The notes under the pieces: generated by a model
What the model was told of the DNA's origin: nothing
The model's database searches: none
The model's input: the letters and a program-made list of their open reading frames with translations, nothing else
Translations under genes and position numbers: made by a program
Origin: Rhodanobacter sp. OK091
GTDB lineage: Bacteria; Pseudomonadota; Gammaproteobacteria; Xanthomonadales; Rhodanobacteraceae
Assembly (NCBI RefSeq): GCF_900142825.1
Contig: NZ_FRCH01000001.1
Location: 868,001-932,000, forward strand
Length of the DNA: 64,000 nucleotides
Reading direction: 5' to 3'
Shown here: positions 23,510-30,134 of the stretch, piece by piece
How positions within the stretch are numbered: the first letter of the stretch is position 1
Layout: every line of letters starts with the position of its first letter

Positions 23510-23872
23510 TCATTTCAGAACCGTCATGGCGAAGGCAATTGCCAAGCCAAAAATTGCGACGTTCCAAGCGAGTACGCACATACGCAAACGTTTTAGCCAA
23601 CCGCGATAGGTGGCGGAGGAAGCCGCCCATGTTGGATTTTTGAAGAGCCAAACAAAGGATAGACGATGAGTGGCCCATGCGCTGCGGAACATTGTGCACT
23701 CAGGCGCACGCCAGAAAAAGCCGTGAGGTCGACCGTTAGCCTCCCAAGCTGCTCGATCTTGTGCGTACTCAGTGCGGACCAAGCGATCGAAGATTACGAA
23801 CGAATACAGTAACGCAGAGATCGCTAGCGCGAGGATGACTAACATGCCGGCGAATGTGAAATGCGAGGTCAT
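23510..23872 (-). CDS. Two-helix membrane protein (cassette 21)
   Basis: A 120-residue protein with an N-terminal helix (GMLVILALAISALLYSFVIF), a charged central part (RAAWEANGRPHGFFWRAP) and a C-terminal helix (CVLAWNVAIFGLAIAFAM). No family recognised. Confidence 0.6.
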   Translation of the reverse strand: MTSHFTFAGMLVILALAISALLYSFVIFDRLVRTEYAQDRAAWEANGRPHGFFWRAPECTMFRSAWATHRLSFVWLFKNPTWAASSATYRGWLKRLRMCVLAWNVAIFGLAIAFAMTVLK

Positions 23873-23879
23873 CAGTAGG

Positions 23880-23937
23880 GCCTAACGCTGGAGTTAAGCG
23901 GCGGCGTAGCCGTCCGCCTTGGAACGAATGGTTAGGG
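23880..23937 (-). repeat. attC of cassette 20
   Basis: Fifty-eight bp, majority family with one extra base (CCTTGGAACG), cores GCCTAAC and GTTAGGG. Confidence 0.9.
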
Positions 23938-23947
23938 CCCGCGCTCA

Positions 23948-24199
23948 CTAGATATGTGTACGAGACCATGACCGCATGAAGCTTTTCAGCTCCGGCCCAG
24001 CAGAGATGTCCCTCATTTGTTGTGAGTCAGTAGGAGAAACCGGCTCGTAACCCGAGATGGCGGTGGCAACACAGAATACGTTTACGAATATTGCACCGCA
24101 ATGAGAGCAGCTACCAAGCGCAAACTCCATTGAATCGGCATGACCAAGGTCACGCTCAGCGGACCACTTGAAATTGTCGCAGCAGGATTGCCGAGCCAT
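23948..24199 (-). CDS. Small protein with a CxxC pair (cassette 20)
   Basis: An 83-residue protein (MARQSCCDNFKWSAERDLGHADSMEFALGSCSHCGAIFVNVFCVATAISGYEP...). CC near the start and CSHC could bind a metal. No family recognised. Confidence 0.5.
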   Translation of the reverse strand: MARQSCCDNFKWSAERDLGHADSMEFALGSCSHCGAIFVNVFCVATAISGYEPVSPTDSQQMRDISAGPELKSFMRSWSRTHI

Positions 24200-24209
24200 G
24201 CTTGGTTAG

Positions 24210-24270
24210 CCCTAACGCTGGAGTTACGCGGCGCGCTTTTTCGTGCGTCCGCTTGGACAAGCTGTTAGAC
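24210..24270 (-). repeat. attC of cassette 19 (61 bp)
   Basis: Cores CCCTAAC and GTTAGAC. The loop CGGCGCGCTTTTTCGTGCG is related to that at 22222. Confidence 0.88.
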
Positions 24271-24275
24271 AACAG

Positions 24276-24671
24276 CTAGTCGAATTTGAGCTTCGATTTG
24301 AGATCAGCAAGCTCAGCCCGCTCTCGCGAATCTGCGGCGTCGCGCTCAGCAGCAGCACGCTGAGCTTTTTCTACATACGACCGGTAAGTAGCGTTTGTTT
24401 CAGCAATGACCTTGTTAAGCTCAGGTATGTGATGCCGCTGGAGCTCATCGGGGACGCAATAGATTTCTAGACGCTTACCCAATACAGAAGCGCGCCGCTT
24501 CATCATGTAGAACTGCTGCTGCCACCGGCCATCAAAATACTGAGCCCATTCGTGCGGTGCCGACGCAGAAAGGGTAAGAACGACGTGCACCATTTGAGTA
24601 TTCGGCTCGCTCTTGTATGAGGCCTCGTCGTCCATAGCGACGATCTTGATGTCTTCAAACTTGCTTGGCAT
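24276..24671 (-). CDS. Unknown soluble protein with C-terminal coiled coil (cassette 19)
   Basis: A 131-residue protein (MPSKFEDIKIVAMDDEASYKSEPNTQMVHVVLTLSASAPHEWAQYFDGRWQQQFYMMKRRA...). The last 45 residues (ETNATYRSYVEKAQRAAAERDAADSRERAELADLKSKL) form a probable coiled coil. No family recognised. Confidence 0.6.
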   Translation of the reverse strand: MPSKFEDIKIVAMDDEASYKSEPNTQMVHVVLTLSASAPHEWAQYFDGRWQQQFYMMKRRASVLGKRLEIYCVPDELQRHHIPELNKVIAETNATYRSYVEKAQRAAAERDAADSRERAELADLKSKLKFD

Positions 24672-24688
24672 ATTTCCTTCCCCTTATT

Positions 24689-24745
24689 GTCTAACGCTGG
24701 AGTTAATCGGCGGCGAAGCCGTCCGCCTTGAACGAGTTGTTAGAA
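24689..24745 (-). repeat. attC of cassette 18
   Basis: Fifty-seven bp, majority family, cores GTCTAAC and GTTAGAA. Confidence 0.9.
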
Positions 24746-24758
24746 GGTTGCGACACCG

Positions 24759-24995
24759 CTAACTACCGCGTGAACGAGCAAGAGCACACCACCAGCCATA
24801 GAATATTGCGCAGATGCCGCCGAAGATGCCGACCACTGCGCATACGAACCCCAAAACGAGAAGCACACGCGCATGCCACGACATTGCAAGAAGGACCAGC
24901 AAAAACCCTGCAGACGCGAGACACACCGCAGCAAAGGCTAGCCGTAGAGCCGTAGAAAATGGCGTGATGTTTTGGCCCACGAAAAAGTTACGCAC
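24759..24995 (-). CDS. Small two-helix membrane protein, GTG start (cassette 18)
   Basis: A 78-residue protein from a GTG at 24995 (VRNFFVGQNITPFSTALRLAFAAVCLASAGFLLVLLAMSWHARVLLVLGFVCAVVGIFGGI...). It has two long hydrophobic helices. The GTG is chosen because it lies seven bases from the attC at 25002, and longer frames read through that site. No family recognised. Confidence 0.55.
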   Translation of the reverse strand: MRNFFVGQNITPFSTALRLAFAAVCLASAGFLLVLLAMSWHARVLLVLGFVCAVVGIFGGICAIFYGWWCALARSRGS

Positions 24996-25001
24996 GCTAC
25001 C

Positions 25002-25058
25002 TTCTAACGCTAGGGTTAAGCCACGGCGTAGCTGTCCACCTTGAACGAATTGCTCGCC
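25002..25058 (-). repeat. attC of cassette 17 (right core degenerate)
   Basis: Fifty-seven bp, left core TTCTAAC. The right core GCTCGCC is mutated, so this site may recombine poorly. Confidence 0.75.
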
Positions 25059-25059
25059 C

Positions 25060-25548
25060 CTACGCGGAGCCATTGAACGACAGCTGAGAAAATTGTCTTG
25101 CTTCTGGATCGTATAGTACCCCCCAGAAGCTATCGCCACCGTCGCAAACGATTTCAGGCTCACTGCGCCAGCGATCTCGATCCTGGGGATGGAGATAGAT
25201 CGGGTGGTCATGAAACGCATTGATATATACGTAGTCGTGACCGTTGATGCTGACACCGACGTACTGTCTATAGAATGCAGACGGGCCTGAAACGGACAGG
25301 CTTTTGCCACAGCAAGTTTGAGACACCATTTTTGAGAGCTTCGGCAAGTCCTGTTCTAGCTTCGCAATCACCGCAGGACTAACCATCCATACGCCGCTGA
25401 CCGGCCCCGGTGTCTCGCGAGAACATTGCTGAAGGACGTGTCGTGCCTGTGTCGTTGGCAACAAAACGGCGCGCTCAGACGAGGCCGAATTGGCACTCGC
25501 ACCAAAGCCTAGAAGAAACAACGCGAGAAAGTTGAGTGTTTTATGCAT
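25060..25548 (-). CDS. Secreted protein of unknown function (cassette 17)
   Basis: A 162-residue protein with a signal peptide (MHKTLNFLALFLLGFGASANSAS). The mature part has four cysteines, including an adjacent pair (SQTCCGKSL), and a histidine-rich segment INAFHDHPIYLHPQDRD. No family recognised. The ATG overlaps the core of the neighbouring attC (GCATAAC), so the cassette junction itself provides the start codon. Confidence 0.65.
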   Translation of the reverse strand: MHKTLNFLALFLLGFGASANSASSERAVLLPTTQARHVLQQCSRETPGPVSGVWMVSPAVIAKLEQDLPKLSKMVSQTCCGKSLSVSGPSAFYRQYVGVSINGHDYVYINAFHDHPIYLHPQDRDRWRSEPEIVCDGGDSFWGVLYDPEARQFSQLSFNGSA

Positions 25549-25601
25549 AACGCTGGAGTTGAGCGGCGGCGAAGCCGTCCGCCTTGAACGAAATGTTAGG
25601 T
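25545..25601 (-). repeat. attC of cassette 16
   Basis: Fifty-seven bp, majority family, cores GCATAAC and GTTAGGT. Confidence 0.9.
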
Positions 25602-25975
25602 TACTTAGTGTTGATGGCGGTGACTACTGCTAGTCCTTTAGTTGTTGCGCGATACTGAACGACTGAAGCACCCAGCATATTTGTATCGCCGTCTGGCAGC
25701 GTATGCGGCTCATGGATTTCCACGAATCCCTTGGCCTCAAGGTCTTTGAGCAGAGGCCAAGAACCGTCCTGCTCTAACGTCTCCTTGCGATTAAATACAT
25801 GCGGGTCGGCTTGTAGCAATAGGGATATTTGACGAAGGCTTATGCCAAGAGTTGCCTGTGATTGCGATTCCAGCGCTCGCGCATGTGCAGCAAGTTGTAG
25901 GTTGGCATTGCGCTCGGCGCTCCATGCGTTTTGGGAGAGCGAAAGCGCAACGAGGATGACTAGGAAAGCACGCAT
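25601..25975 (-). CDS. Exported protein, winged-helix-like pattern (cassette 16)
   Basis: A 124-residue protein with a signal peptide (MRAFLVILVALSLSQNAWSAE). The mature part has SWPLLKDLEAKGFVEIHEPHTLPDGD and VVQYRATTKGLAVVTA, resembling a winged-helix wing (LE-x-KGFV...TTKG). That would be odd for an exported protein, so the assignment is tentative. Confidence 0.6.
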   Translation of the reverse strand: MRAFLVILVALSLSQNAWSAERNANLQLAAHARALESQSQATLGISLRQISLLLQADPHVFNRKETLEQDGSWPLLKDLEAKGFVEIHEPHTLPDGDTNMLGASVVQYRATTKGLAVVTAINTK

Positions 25976-25982
25976 ATGGAAG

Positions 25983-26039
25983 ACCTAACGCTGGAGTTAA
26001 GCGGCGGCGAAGCCGTCCACCTTGAACGAGTTGTTGGGG
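25983..26039 (-). repeat. attC of cassette 15
   Basis: Fifty-seven bp, majority family, left core ACCTAAC. The right core GTTGGGG is mutated. Confidence 0.82.
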
Positions 26040-26090
26040 CCCGAACAACGCCCCGTGGCAATGCGAGCATAGCCCGCTGGTTGAAGAGTC
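26040..26090 (-). pseudogene. Remnant 3' end of a zinc-ribbon membrane-protein cassette
   Basis: On the minus strand this reads SGLCSHCHGALFGP, nearly identical to the last 14 residues (SGLCPHCHEALFGP) of the cassette-33 protein at 17359. The nucleotide match stops abruptly at CCGCTGG. No stop codon remains. It is a truncated cassette end fused to the cupin cassette. Confidence 0.75.
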
Positions 26091-26093
26091 CGC

Positions 26094-26465
26094 TCATACC
26101 GGGCGCAGTTGCTCAGCCAAAGACCGAGTTTTCTCGGTGGCCACCGTGCCAGTGTGCAGCGTTGACTTGCGCTCGATGAGCATGAGTTGACACTCTTCCT
26201 CCGCGACCGGATTGTGGCGAACGCCCTTGGGGACGATGTACATCTCACCCTCGCCAAGCTCCACGGTGTTCCCTTCCAGTTCGATGCGGAGACGGCCTTT
26301 GAGTATGAGAAACAGCTCGTCTTCGTTCTCGTGACTGTGCCAGGCCAACGAGCCACGGACTTTTGCAACTTTGATATAGGCATCATCGACCTCACCGATC
26401 ACCCGCGGAGACCAAAGTTCTGTGAGGGAGGCAGCGATTTGCTTTGGTGACACAACACTCGACAT
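26094..26465 (-). CDS. Cupin-domain protein (cassette 15)
   Basis: A 123-residue single-cupin protein. Motif 1 is WHSHENEDELFLILKGRLRIEL (metal ligands H-x-H-x4-E) and motif 2 is GEMYIVPKGVRHNP. It resembles mannose-6-phosphate-isomerase-like small cupins; the reaction is unknown. It has taken over the attC of a deleted neighbour (see 26040-26090). Confidence 0.85.
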   Translation of the reverse strand: MSSVVSPKQIAASLTELWSPRVIGEVDDAYIKVAKVRGSLAWHSHENEDELFLILKGRLRIELEGNTVELGEGEMYIVPKGVRHNPVAEEECQLMLIERKSTLHTGTVATEKTRSLAEQLRPV

Positions 26466-26478
26466 GTTCTCTCCTACA

Positions 26479-26531
26479 GGCTAACGCTTGAGTTAAGCGG
26501 CGAAGCCGTCCGCTTGAATGAGTGGTTAGGC
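26479..26531 (-). repeat. attC of cassette 14 (53 bp)
   Basis: Cores GGCTAAC and GTTAGGC with a shortened loop (GCGGCGAAGCCGTCCGC). Confidence 0.9.
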
Positions 26532-26831
26532 ATCTTGGTATCGCTTGAGGCCGCAGTGAGGGCAAGCTACAAGCGGAACCCGAGAGTTGCCTACGAAATA
26601 TTGCGAACACCTTGGGCAACGAAAGCGACTTAAGCGTATGCGCCAGTAGAACGTGCCAGCTAGCCAGAGACCAAGGTAACTAAAGATTAGAACTTGCCGA
26701 TTGGCTTGTGTAAGTGATGATGCATGGTTTAGCAGCAGCAAGAACGGCAAGACCAAGCCTCCAAGCCACCAGGACAAGAACCAGGCCTGAATATGGCGAT
26801 ACCGCTTCCATGCTGCCGAATATTTGCCCAT
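26526..26831 (-). CDS. Two-helix membrane protein with zinc-ribbon (cassette 14)
   Basis: A 101-residue protein: basic N-terminus (MGKYSAAWKRYRHIQ), two hydrophobic helices (about 17-37 and 47-62), then RCPRCSQYFVGNSRVPLVACPHCGLKRYQ. Third intact member of the membrane-plus-ribbon type in the array. Confidence 0.7.
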   Translation of the reverse strand: MGKYSAAWKRYRHIQAWFLSWWLGGLVLPFLLLLNHASSLTQANRQVLIFSYLGLWLAGTFYWRIRLSRFRCPRCSQYFVGNSRVPLVACPHCGLKRYQDA

Positions 26832-26835
26832 GCAT

Positions 26836-26892
26836 GCCTAACGCTGGAGTTGAGCGGCGGCAAAGCCGTCCGCCTTGAACGAATAGTTAGAG
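26836..26892 (-). repeat. attC of cassette 13
   Basis: Fifty-seven bp, majority family, cores GCCTAAC and GTTAGAG. Confidence 0.92.
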
Positions 26893-27168
26893 CCTAGCCT
26901 GTAGCAATGCTACTTCGCTTTGAAGGCCCATGTTTACAGCAGCGCTGTGTAACTCGCCCCAGAACTCCTTTGGGGCGCTGCATAGCTCACCAAGCTCCAT
27001 GGCGTCGTCGAGAGCAAGACCAAGTTCGTTGTGATGCAAGAACCCCTCCATCGATAACCAGCAGGCATCAGCATCTTGGCTTGGCAGCGTTTGCGGCAAA
27101 TAGAAGCGACTTGCTGCGAGATGTCGAAGCGTTATAGCTAGCGAAGCCTTCAACTCAATTGGCAACAT
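26887..27168 (-). CDS. Small helical protein, possibly immunity-like (cassette 13)
   Basis: A 93-residue all-helical-looking protein (LEG-type segment SMEGFLHHNELGLALDDAMELGE, then FWGELHSAAVNMGL). The pattern recalls short MafI/immunity-type proteins, from memory only. No signal peptide. Stop in the attC core. Confidence 0.6.
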   Translation of the reverse strand: MLPIELKASLAITLRHLAASRFYLPQTLPSQDADACWLSMEGFLHHNELGLALDDAMELGELCSAPKEFWGELHSAAVNMGLQSEVALLQARL

Positions 27169-27180
27169 TGTTCACCTAGG

Positions 27181-27237
27181 CTCTGACGCTGGAGTTAAGC
27201 GGCGCCGGAGGCGTCCGCCTTGAACGATTGGTTAGGT
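27181..27237 (-). repeat. attC of cassette 12
   Basis: Fifty-seven bp, loop type GGCGCCGGAGGCGTCCGCC (shared with 28248 and 30059), cores CTCTGAC and GTTAGGT. Confidence 0.9.
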
Positions 27238-27671
27238 GCCACTTGCACCCGCTCCCATGATGCTACTGGCCCGGCGCTTTGGCGAAGTAGTGGGTGGCAC
27301 ATTGGCCGCTTGAGTAGTCTCCATTGCTCAAACTGCGCCGGGCTGCGTACAGCCAGCTTGGCTAGCAAGTGCTGCCACTCGTGATGAATTTGGCCGGTGG
27401 TAACAACGATAGGCTCAACGACTTTGACCGGCCCTATCTTGGTGCGATCGAACGAGTATCCACGGGCCTTTGCCTCCGCGTAGACCCCAGCAAGATAGGC
27501 GTTGATCGCCAGGCGCGGCTGCGCATGCGCCGCGAAGCGGTCGAGTTGTGGGTGATGCTTGTACCCGTGCGTGTTCCCGCGAAGGACCGCACGAGCCAGC
27601 AAACCCTCCCGCCATAGTGCGACAAGGCCTTGAGTGTCTAGGTATTTGGGGTGTAACGACCAAAGACGCAT
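27195..27671 (-). CDS. Pyr_excise/DenV-family protein, attC-encoded tail (cassette 12)
   Basis: A 158-residue protein with MRLWSLHPKYLDTQGLVALWREGLLARAVL...GYKHHPQLDRF, the signature of the pyrimidine-dimer DNA glycosylase (PF03013) family. T4 endonuclease V uses an N-terminal Thr as nucleophile; here the second residue is Arg, so lyase activity is uncertain. The C-terminal NQSFKADASGAA is encoded by the attC. A candidate DNA-repair or DNA-interacting cassette. Confidence 0.75.
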   Translation of the reverse strand: MRLWSLHPKYLDTQGLVALWREGLLARAVLRGNTHGYKHHPQLDRFAAHAQPRLAINAYLAGVYAEAKARGYSFDRTKIGPVKVVEPIVVTTGQIHHEWQHLLAKLAVRSPAQFEQWRLLKRPMCHPLLRQSAGPVASWERVQVAPNQSFKADASGAA

Positions 27672-27682
27672 GCGCGTATGGC

Positions 27683-27740
27683 ACCTAATGCTGGAAGTTA
27701 TGCGGCGGCGAAGTCGTCCAACTTGAACGAAATGTTAGAG
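27683..27740 (-). repeat. attC of cassette 11
   Basis: Fifty-eight bp, majority family with one extra base, left core ACCTAAT (last base altered) and right core GTTAGAG. Confidence 0.88.
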
Positions 27741-28238
27741 ATCGTGCGCCCCAGTACCCGCATAGCGTAGACGGAGCAGGAGCCGAGAAGTAGCCCGCGC
27801 ACCTAAAACGAGAGCTGTACCAAGGATGCACTGGACGATGCTGGCAACAAGTGACGGCAACACGAACAGCCCAGGCCCGCCAAATGCGCGAATTACGCTG
27901 CCGGCCAAATCCGGTAGCGCGAGGGTAAATATGAGAGTGCCCGCTGCGACGAACACCGCACCGACAATTGACTGCTGGTCTAGCGTAGCCACCGGGAGAT
28001 CAGTGATGCCGCGTGCAGCTAGCCGTGCTAGATAAGGCGCACACCACCAAACGACGATTGCCGCAATTGCCGGCCCAAGTAAAGAAATTAGGGCGATGAC
28101 TGGAAGCGATAAGCCGAACTGATTTTGGTTTGGAACAACCACGAAGACGACAGCCTCGGCTAGATAGACGAGCGCTCGCGAGGCGATGAAAACAGCCAAG
28201 ACTCGTAGCGCAAGCGTCGTTAGTTCCTGTGGCTTCAT
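27735..28238 (-). CDS. Four-helix membrane protein (cassette 11)
   Basis: A 167-residue protein (MKPQELTTLALRVLAVFIASRALVYLAEAVVFVV...) with four hydrophobic helices and a cytoplasmic loop YLARLAARGITDLPVATLDQQS. The pattern is common in unnamed proteobacterial proteins. Stop in the attC core. Confidence 0.65.
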   Translation of the reverse strand: MKPQELTTLALRVLAVFIASRALVYLAEAVVFVVVPNQNQFGLSLPVIALISLLGPAIAAIVVWWCAPYLARLAARGITDLPVATLDQQSIVGAVFVAAGTLIFTLALPDLAGSVIRAFGGPGLFVLPSLVASIVQCILGTALVLGARATSRLLLRLRYAGTGAHDL

Positions 28239-28247
28239 GTCTTCAAC

Positions 28248-28304
28248 CTCTAACGCTGGAGTTAAGCGGCGCCGGAGGCGTGCGCCCTGAACGATTTGTT
28301 AGGC
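28248..28304 (-). repeat. attC of cassette 10
   Basis: Fifty-seven bp, GGCGCCGGAGGCG loop type, cores CTCTAAC and GTTAGGC. Confidence 0.9.
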
Positions 28305-28310
28305 GCGCAA

Positions 28311-28556
28311 TTACTGCCCACGGCGCGAACTTGGCGGCTCACCTTTGAGCCAACACACTGCAAGGAGAATGGCCGTGGAGACCGCGATGCCGGCAAAGAA
28401 TAGTGCGTGATCTCTTGCTGGCGGCAAGAAATGTCTGAGGAGCACTAAGGACGCAGCATAGGCGACGAAAACGGCCCAGCCTTGCCACCGGGCTGGGAAG
28501 CTCCAACCCCAGCCGTACCGCTTAGCAGGAAACCAGTACTTCTTTTCGATATCCAT
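28311..28556 (-). CDS. Small two-helix membrane protein (cassette 10)
   Basis: An 81-residue protein starting MDIEKKYWFPAKRYGWGWSFPARWQGWAVFVAYAASLVLL. The FPAKRYGWGW...WQGW start is a recurrent motif of an unnamed small membrane-protein family. Two helices; function unknown. Confidence 0.7.
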   Translation of the reverse strand: MDIEKKYWFPAKRYGWGWSFPARWQGWAVFVAYAASLVLLRHFLPPARDHALFFAGIAVSTAILLAVCWLKGEPPSSRRGQ

Positions 28557-28584
28557 TTCGACCCCGATGACGATTTTTCGAACC

Positions 28585-28641
28585 GCCTAACGCTTGAGTT
28601 AGGCGGCAGCGTACCCGTCCGCCTTGAACGAGTTGTTAGGC
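28585..28641 (-). repeat. attC of cassette 9
   Basis: Fifty-seven bp, majority family, cores GCCTAAC and GTTAGGC. Confidence 0.92.
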
Positions 28642-28647
28642 ATACAG

Positions 28648-28893
28648 CTAGTCACGATAGGCAGACCAAGCAAGCCAAATGAACCCAGCGCATGCCACCA
28701 ACCAGAAGAAGATGATGAACCAAAATTGCGATGACTGTGATGCATGGCTATGCATAGTGCCCGCTACGAGGTCTGTTCGGCCAAAGCCAGGAACAGAGCC
28801 GCTCTTGAGGCCAGACACGACCAGCGCGCCAGATACAAGTGCGCCGATTACACCGATGAAGATCTTGAAGTAACGCCTAACGGTGTCTTGCAT
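28648..28893 (-). CDS. Small two-helix membrane protein (cassette 9)
   Basis: An 81-residue protein from the ATG at 28893 (MQDTVRRYFKIFIGVIGALVSGALVVSGLKSG...). A short external loop with His-Ser-His precedes the C-terminal helix (FWFIIFFWLVACAGFIWLAW). The longer frame reads through the attC at 28911 and was rejected. Confidence 0.65.
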   Translation of the reverse strand: MQDTVRRYFKIFIGVIGALVSGALVVSGLKSGSVPGFGRTDLVAGTMHSHASQSSQFWFIIFFWLVACAGFIWLAWSAYRD

Positions 28894-28910
28894 ACGCACT
28901 CCCTTGATAT

Positions 28911-28967
28911 GCCTAACGCTTGAGTTAAGCGGCGGCGAAGCCATCCGCCTTGAACGAGATGTTAGGC
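28911..28967 (-). repeat. attC of cassette 8
   Basis: Fifty-seven bp, majority family, cores GCCTAAC and GTTAGGC. Confidence 0.92.
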
Positions 28968-29288
28968 CATGACACGAAATATTTCGGACGCCAAGAGCCA
29001 AACGATGGGAAGCAGTACGAGCAGCCATGCGAGCCAGTGAATAAGCTTGCGCCAGGCCCAGCCACAGAACATGGCGACCGCAGCAAAACCGAGTACTGCG
29101 AAAGCCGGAAGAAAGTACCAGTTCGCTGCGACGAGCTCGTATACGCCGGAGTCGACGTTGTGCCCGTAGCGAGCCACGGTTTCGTCCACAGCAATCCGTG
29201 AGGCCCGATACAGCCACGCCGCCATTGCAAGCGATGTAGCGCTGGCGATGGCATCTATCCAAGCTCCCAATCGTGCTGAGGTAACCAT
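28962..29288 (-). CDS. Three-helix membrane protein (cassette 8)
   Basis: A 108-residue protein (MVTSARLGAWIDAIASATSLAMAAWLYRASRIAVDETVARYGHNVDSGVYELVAANWYFLPAFAVLGFAAVAMF...). One N-terminal and two C-terminal hydrophobic helices flank an exported loop. Stop in the attC core. Confidence 0.65.
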   Translation of the reverse strand: MVTSARLGAWIDAIASATSLAMAAWLYRASRIAVDETVARYGHNVDSGVYELVAANWYFLPAFAVLGFAAVAMFCGWAWRKLIHWLAWLLVLLPIVWLLASEIFRVMA

Positions 29289-29292
29289 CGTG

Positions 29293-29349
29293 ACCTAACG
29301 CCGGAGTTAAGCGGCGGCGGAGCCGTCCGCCTTGAACGAGATGTTAGAC
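29293..29349 (-). repeat. attC of cassette 7
   Basis: Fifty-seven bp, majority family, cores ACCTAAC and GTTAGAC. Confidence 0.92.
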
Positions 29350-29350
29350 A

Positions 29351-29755
29351 TCATGGCACTTCGACTGGGCATACAGCTGGGCTTGCAACATATATTTTTG
29401 AGTTAACACGCATGACGTCGGCCCGGTACGCTTGGATGTTGTCGACGGCCCCAGCCTCGACAACGGTGAGCAAATTTGTCTCTTTGCAAAGCTCCAATTC
29501 TACGTAAGAACCGCCCGGGCCGCCGCTGCCTGCAAAAGTGACAAAGACCAGATGCCGATTGTGAGCAGCTATGGCGGATGAGACCAGCCCACGGGCGGCG
29601 TCCGTGTAGCCACTTTCAGCCGGATGTTTTCGATTGAAAGCGCTCAGATATGCCCGAGAGAGATCAATTGCCAAGCGCTGATCGTAATGAAACGCATCAG
29701 CTGCGGAAGCGCTGAAGCTGATGAAAAACGCAAGAGCTGCAAGGAGGCTCTTCAT
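29351..29755 (-). CDS. Exported protein of unknown function (cassette 7)
   Basis: A 134-residue protein from the ATG at 29755, with a signal peptide (MKSLLAALAFFISFSASAADA). The mature part has two cysteines and a glycine-rich strand FVTFAGSGGPGGSYVELELC. An AAGGAGG-type ribosome-binding sequence is not close, but the signal peptide supports this start; the longer frame upstream is attC-derived. Confidence 0.65.
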   Translation of the reverse strand: MKSLLAALAFFISFSASAADAFHYDQRLAIDLSRAYLSAFNRKHPAESGYTDAARGLVSSAIAAHNRHLVFVTFAGSGGPGGSYVELELCKETNLLTVVEAGAVDNIQAYRADVMRVNSKIYVASPAVCPVEVP

Positions 29756-29758
29756 GAT

Positions 29759-29804
29759 GCCTAACGCGCGCGTTAGCGCGTCCGCCTTGAAAGAGATGTT
29801 AGGC
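29759..29804 (-). repeat. attC of cassette 6 (46 bp, shortest)
   Basis: Cores GCCTAAC and GTTAGGC. The inner stem is CGCGCGCGTTAGCGCG. Confidence 0.85.
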
Positions 29805-30041
29805 CTTGTCGCCAAGGTCACGACCGAGCCACTTACCAATTGGCTTGGAAAAGATGAGCACAAGCACACCGACGACAATGTAAGCCATGTTGCCTATGAC
29901 TGTGTGCGCAGGGTAGTGCTGAACATTGACGCCTGCAGCAGCCTCGATCGCGTACATGCTCCAGCCGAGCACGATGAAGGCCGTCCATACAGCAGCCATA
30001 AGACGAAGAATAAGAATGGCCAACTTTTGATGAGAGTTCAC
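29799..30041 (-). CDS. Small two-helix membrane protein, GTG start (cassette 6)
   Basis: An 80-residue protein from a GTG at 30041 (VNSHQKLAILILRLMAAVWTAFIVLGWSMYAIEAAAGVNVQHYPAHTVIGNMAYIVVGVLVLIFSKPIGKWLGRDL). Two hydrophobic helices; conserved SKPIGKWLGRDL end. Earlier codons in frame are attC-derived. Confidence 0.6.
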   Translation of the reverse strand: MNSHQKLAILILRLMAAVWTAFIVLGWSMYAIEAAAGVNVQHYPAHTVIGNMAYIVVGVLVLIFSKPIGKWLGRDLGDKA

Positions 30042-30058
30042 AGCAGACAGTCCTTGTG

Positions 30059-30115
30059 GCCTAACGCTTGAGTTAAGCGGCGCCGGAGGCGTCCGCCTTG
30101 AACGAGATGTTAGAC
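30059..30115 (-). repeat. attC of cassette 5
   Basis: Fifty-seven bp, GGCGCCGGAGGCG loop type, cores GCCTAAC and GTTAGAC. Confidence 0.92.
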
Positions 30116-30134
30116 CGAACCGGCCCAACAGGAA

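Noticed and set aside
23352-23516. A 53-residue minus-strand ORF starting MSAPNTTSLASLLKKQLTG
   Set aside because: It overlaps the stop of the 23510 gene and runs through the whole attC at 23338; no independent support.
24740-24934. A 64-residue minus-strand ORF ending in the attC core, overlapping cassette 18
   Set aside because: The overlapping frame from the GTG at 24995 gives a regular two-helix membrane protein starting at the cassette boundary; the 64-residue frame is Ser/Cys-rich and not protein-like.
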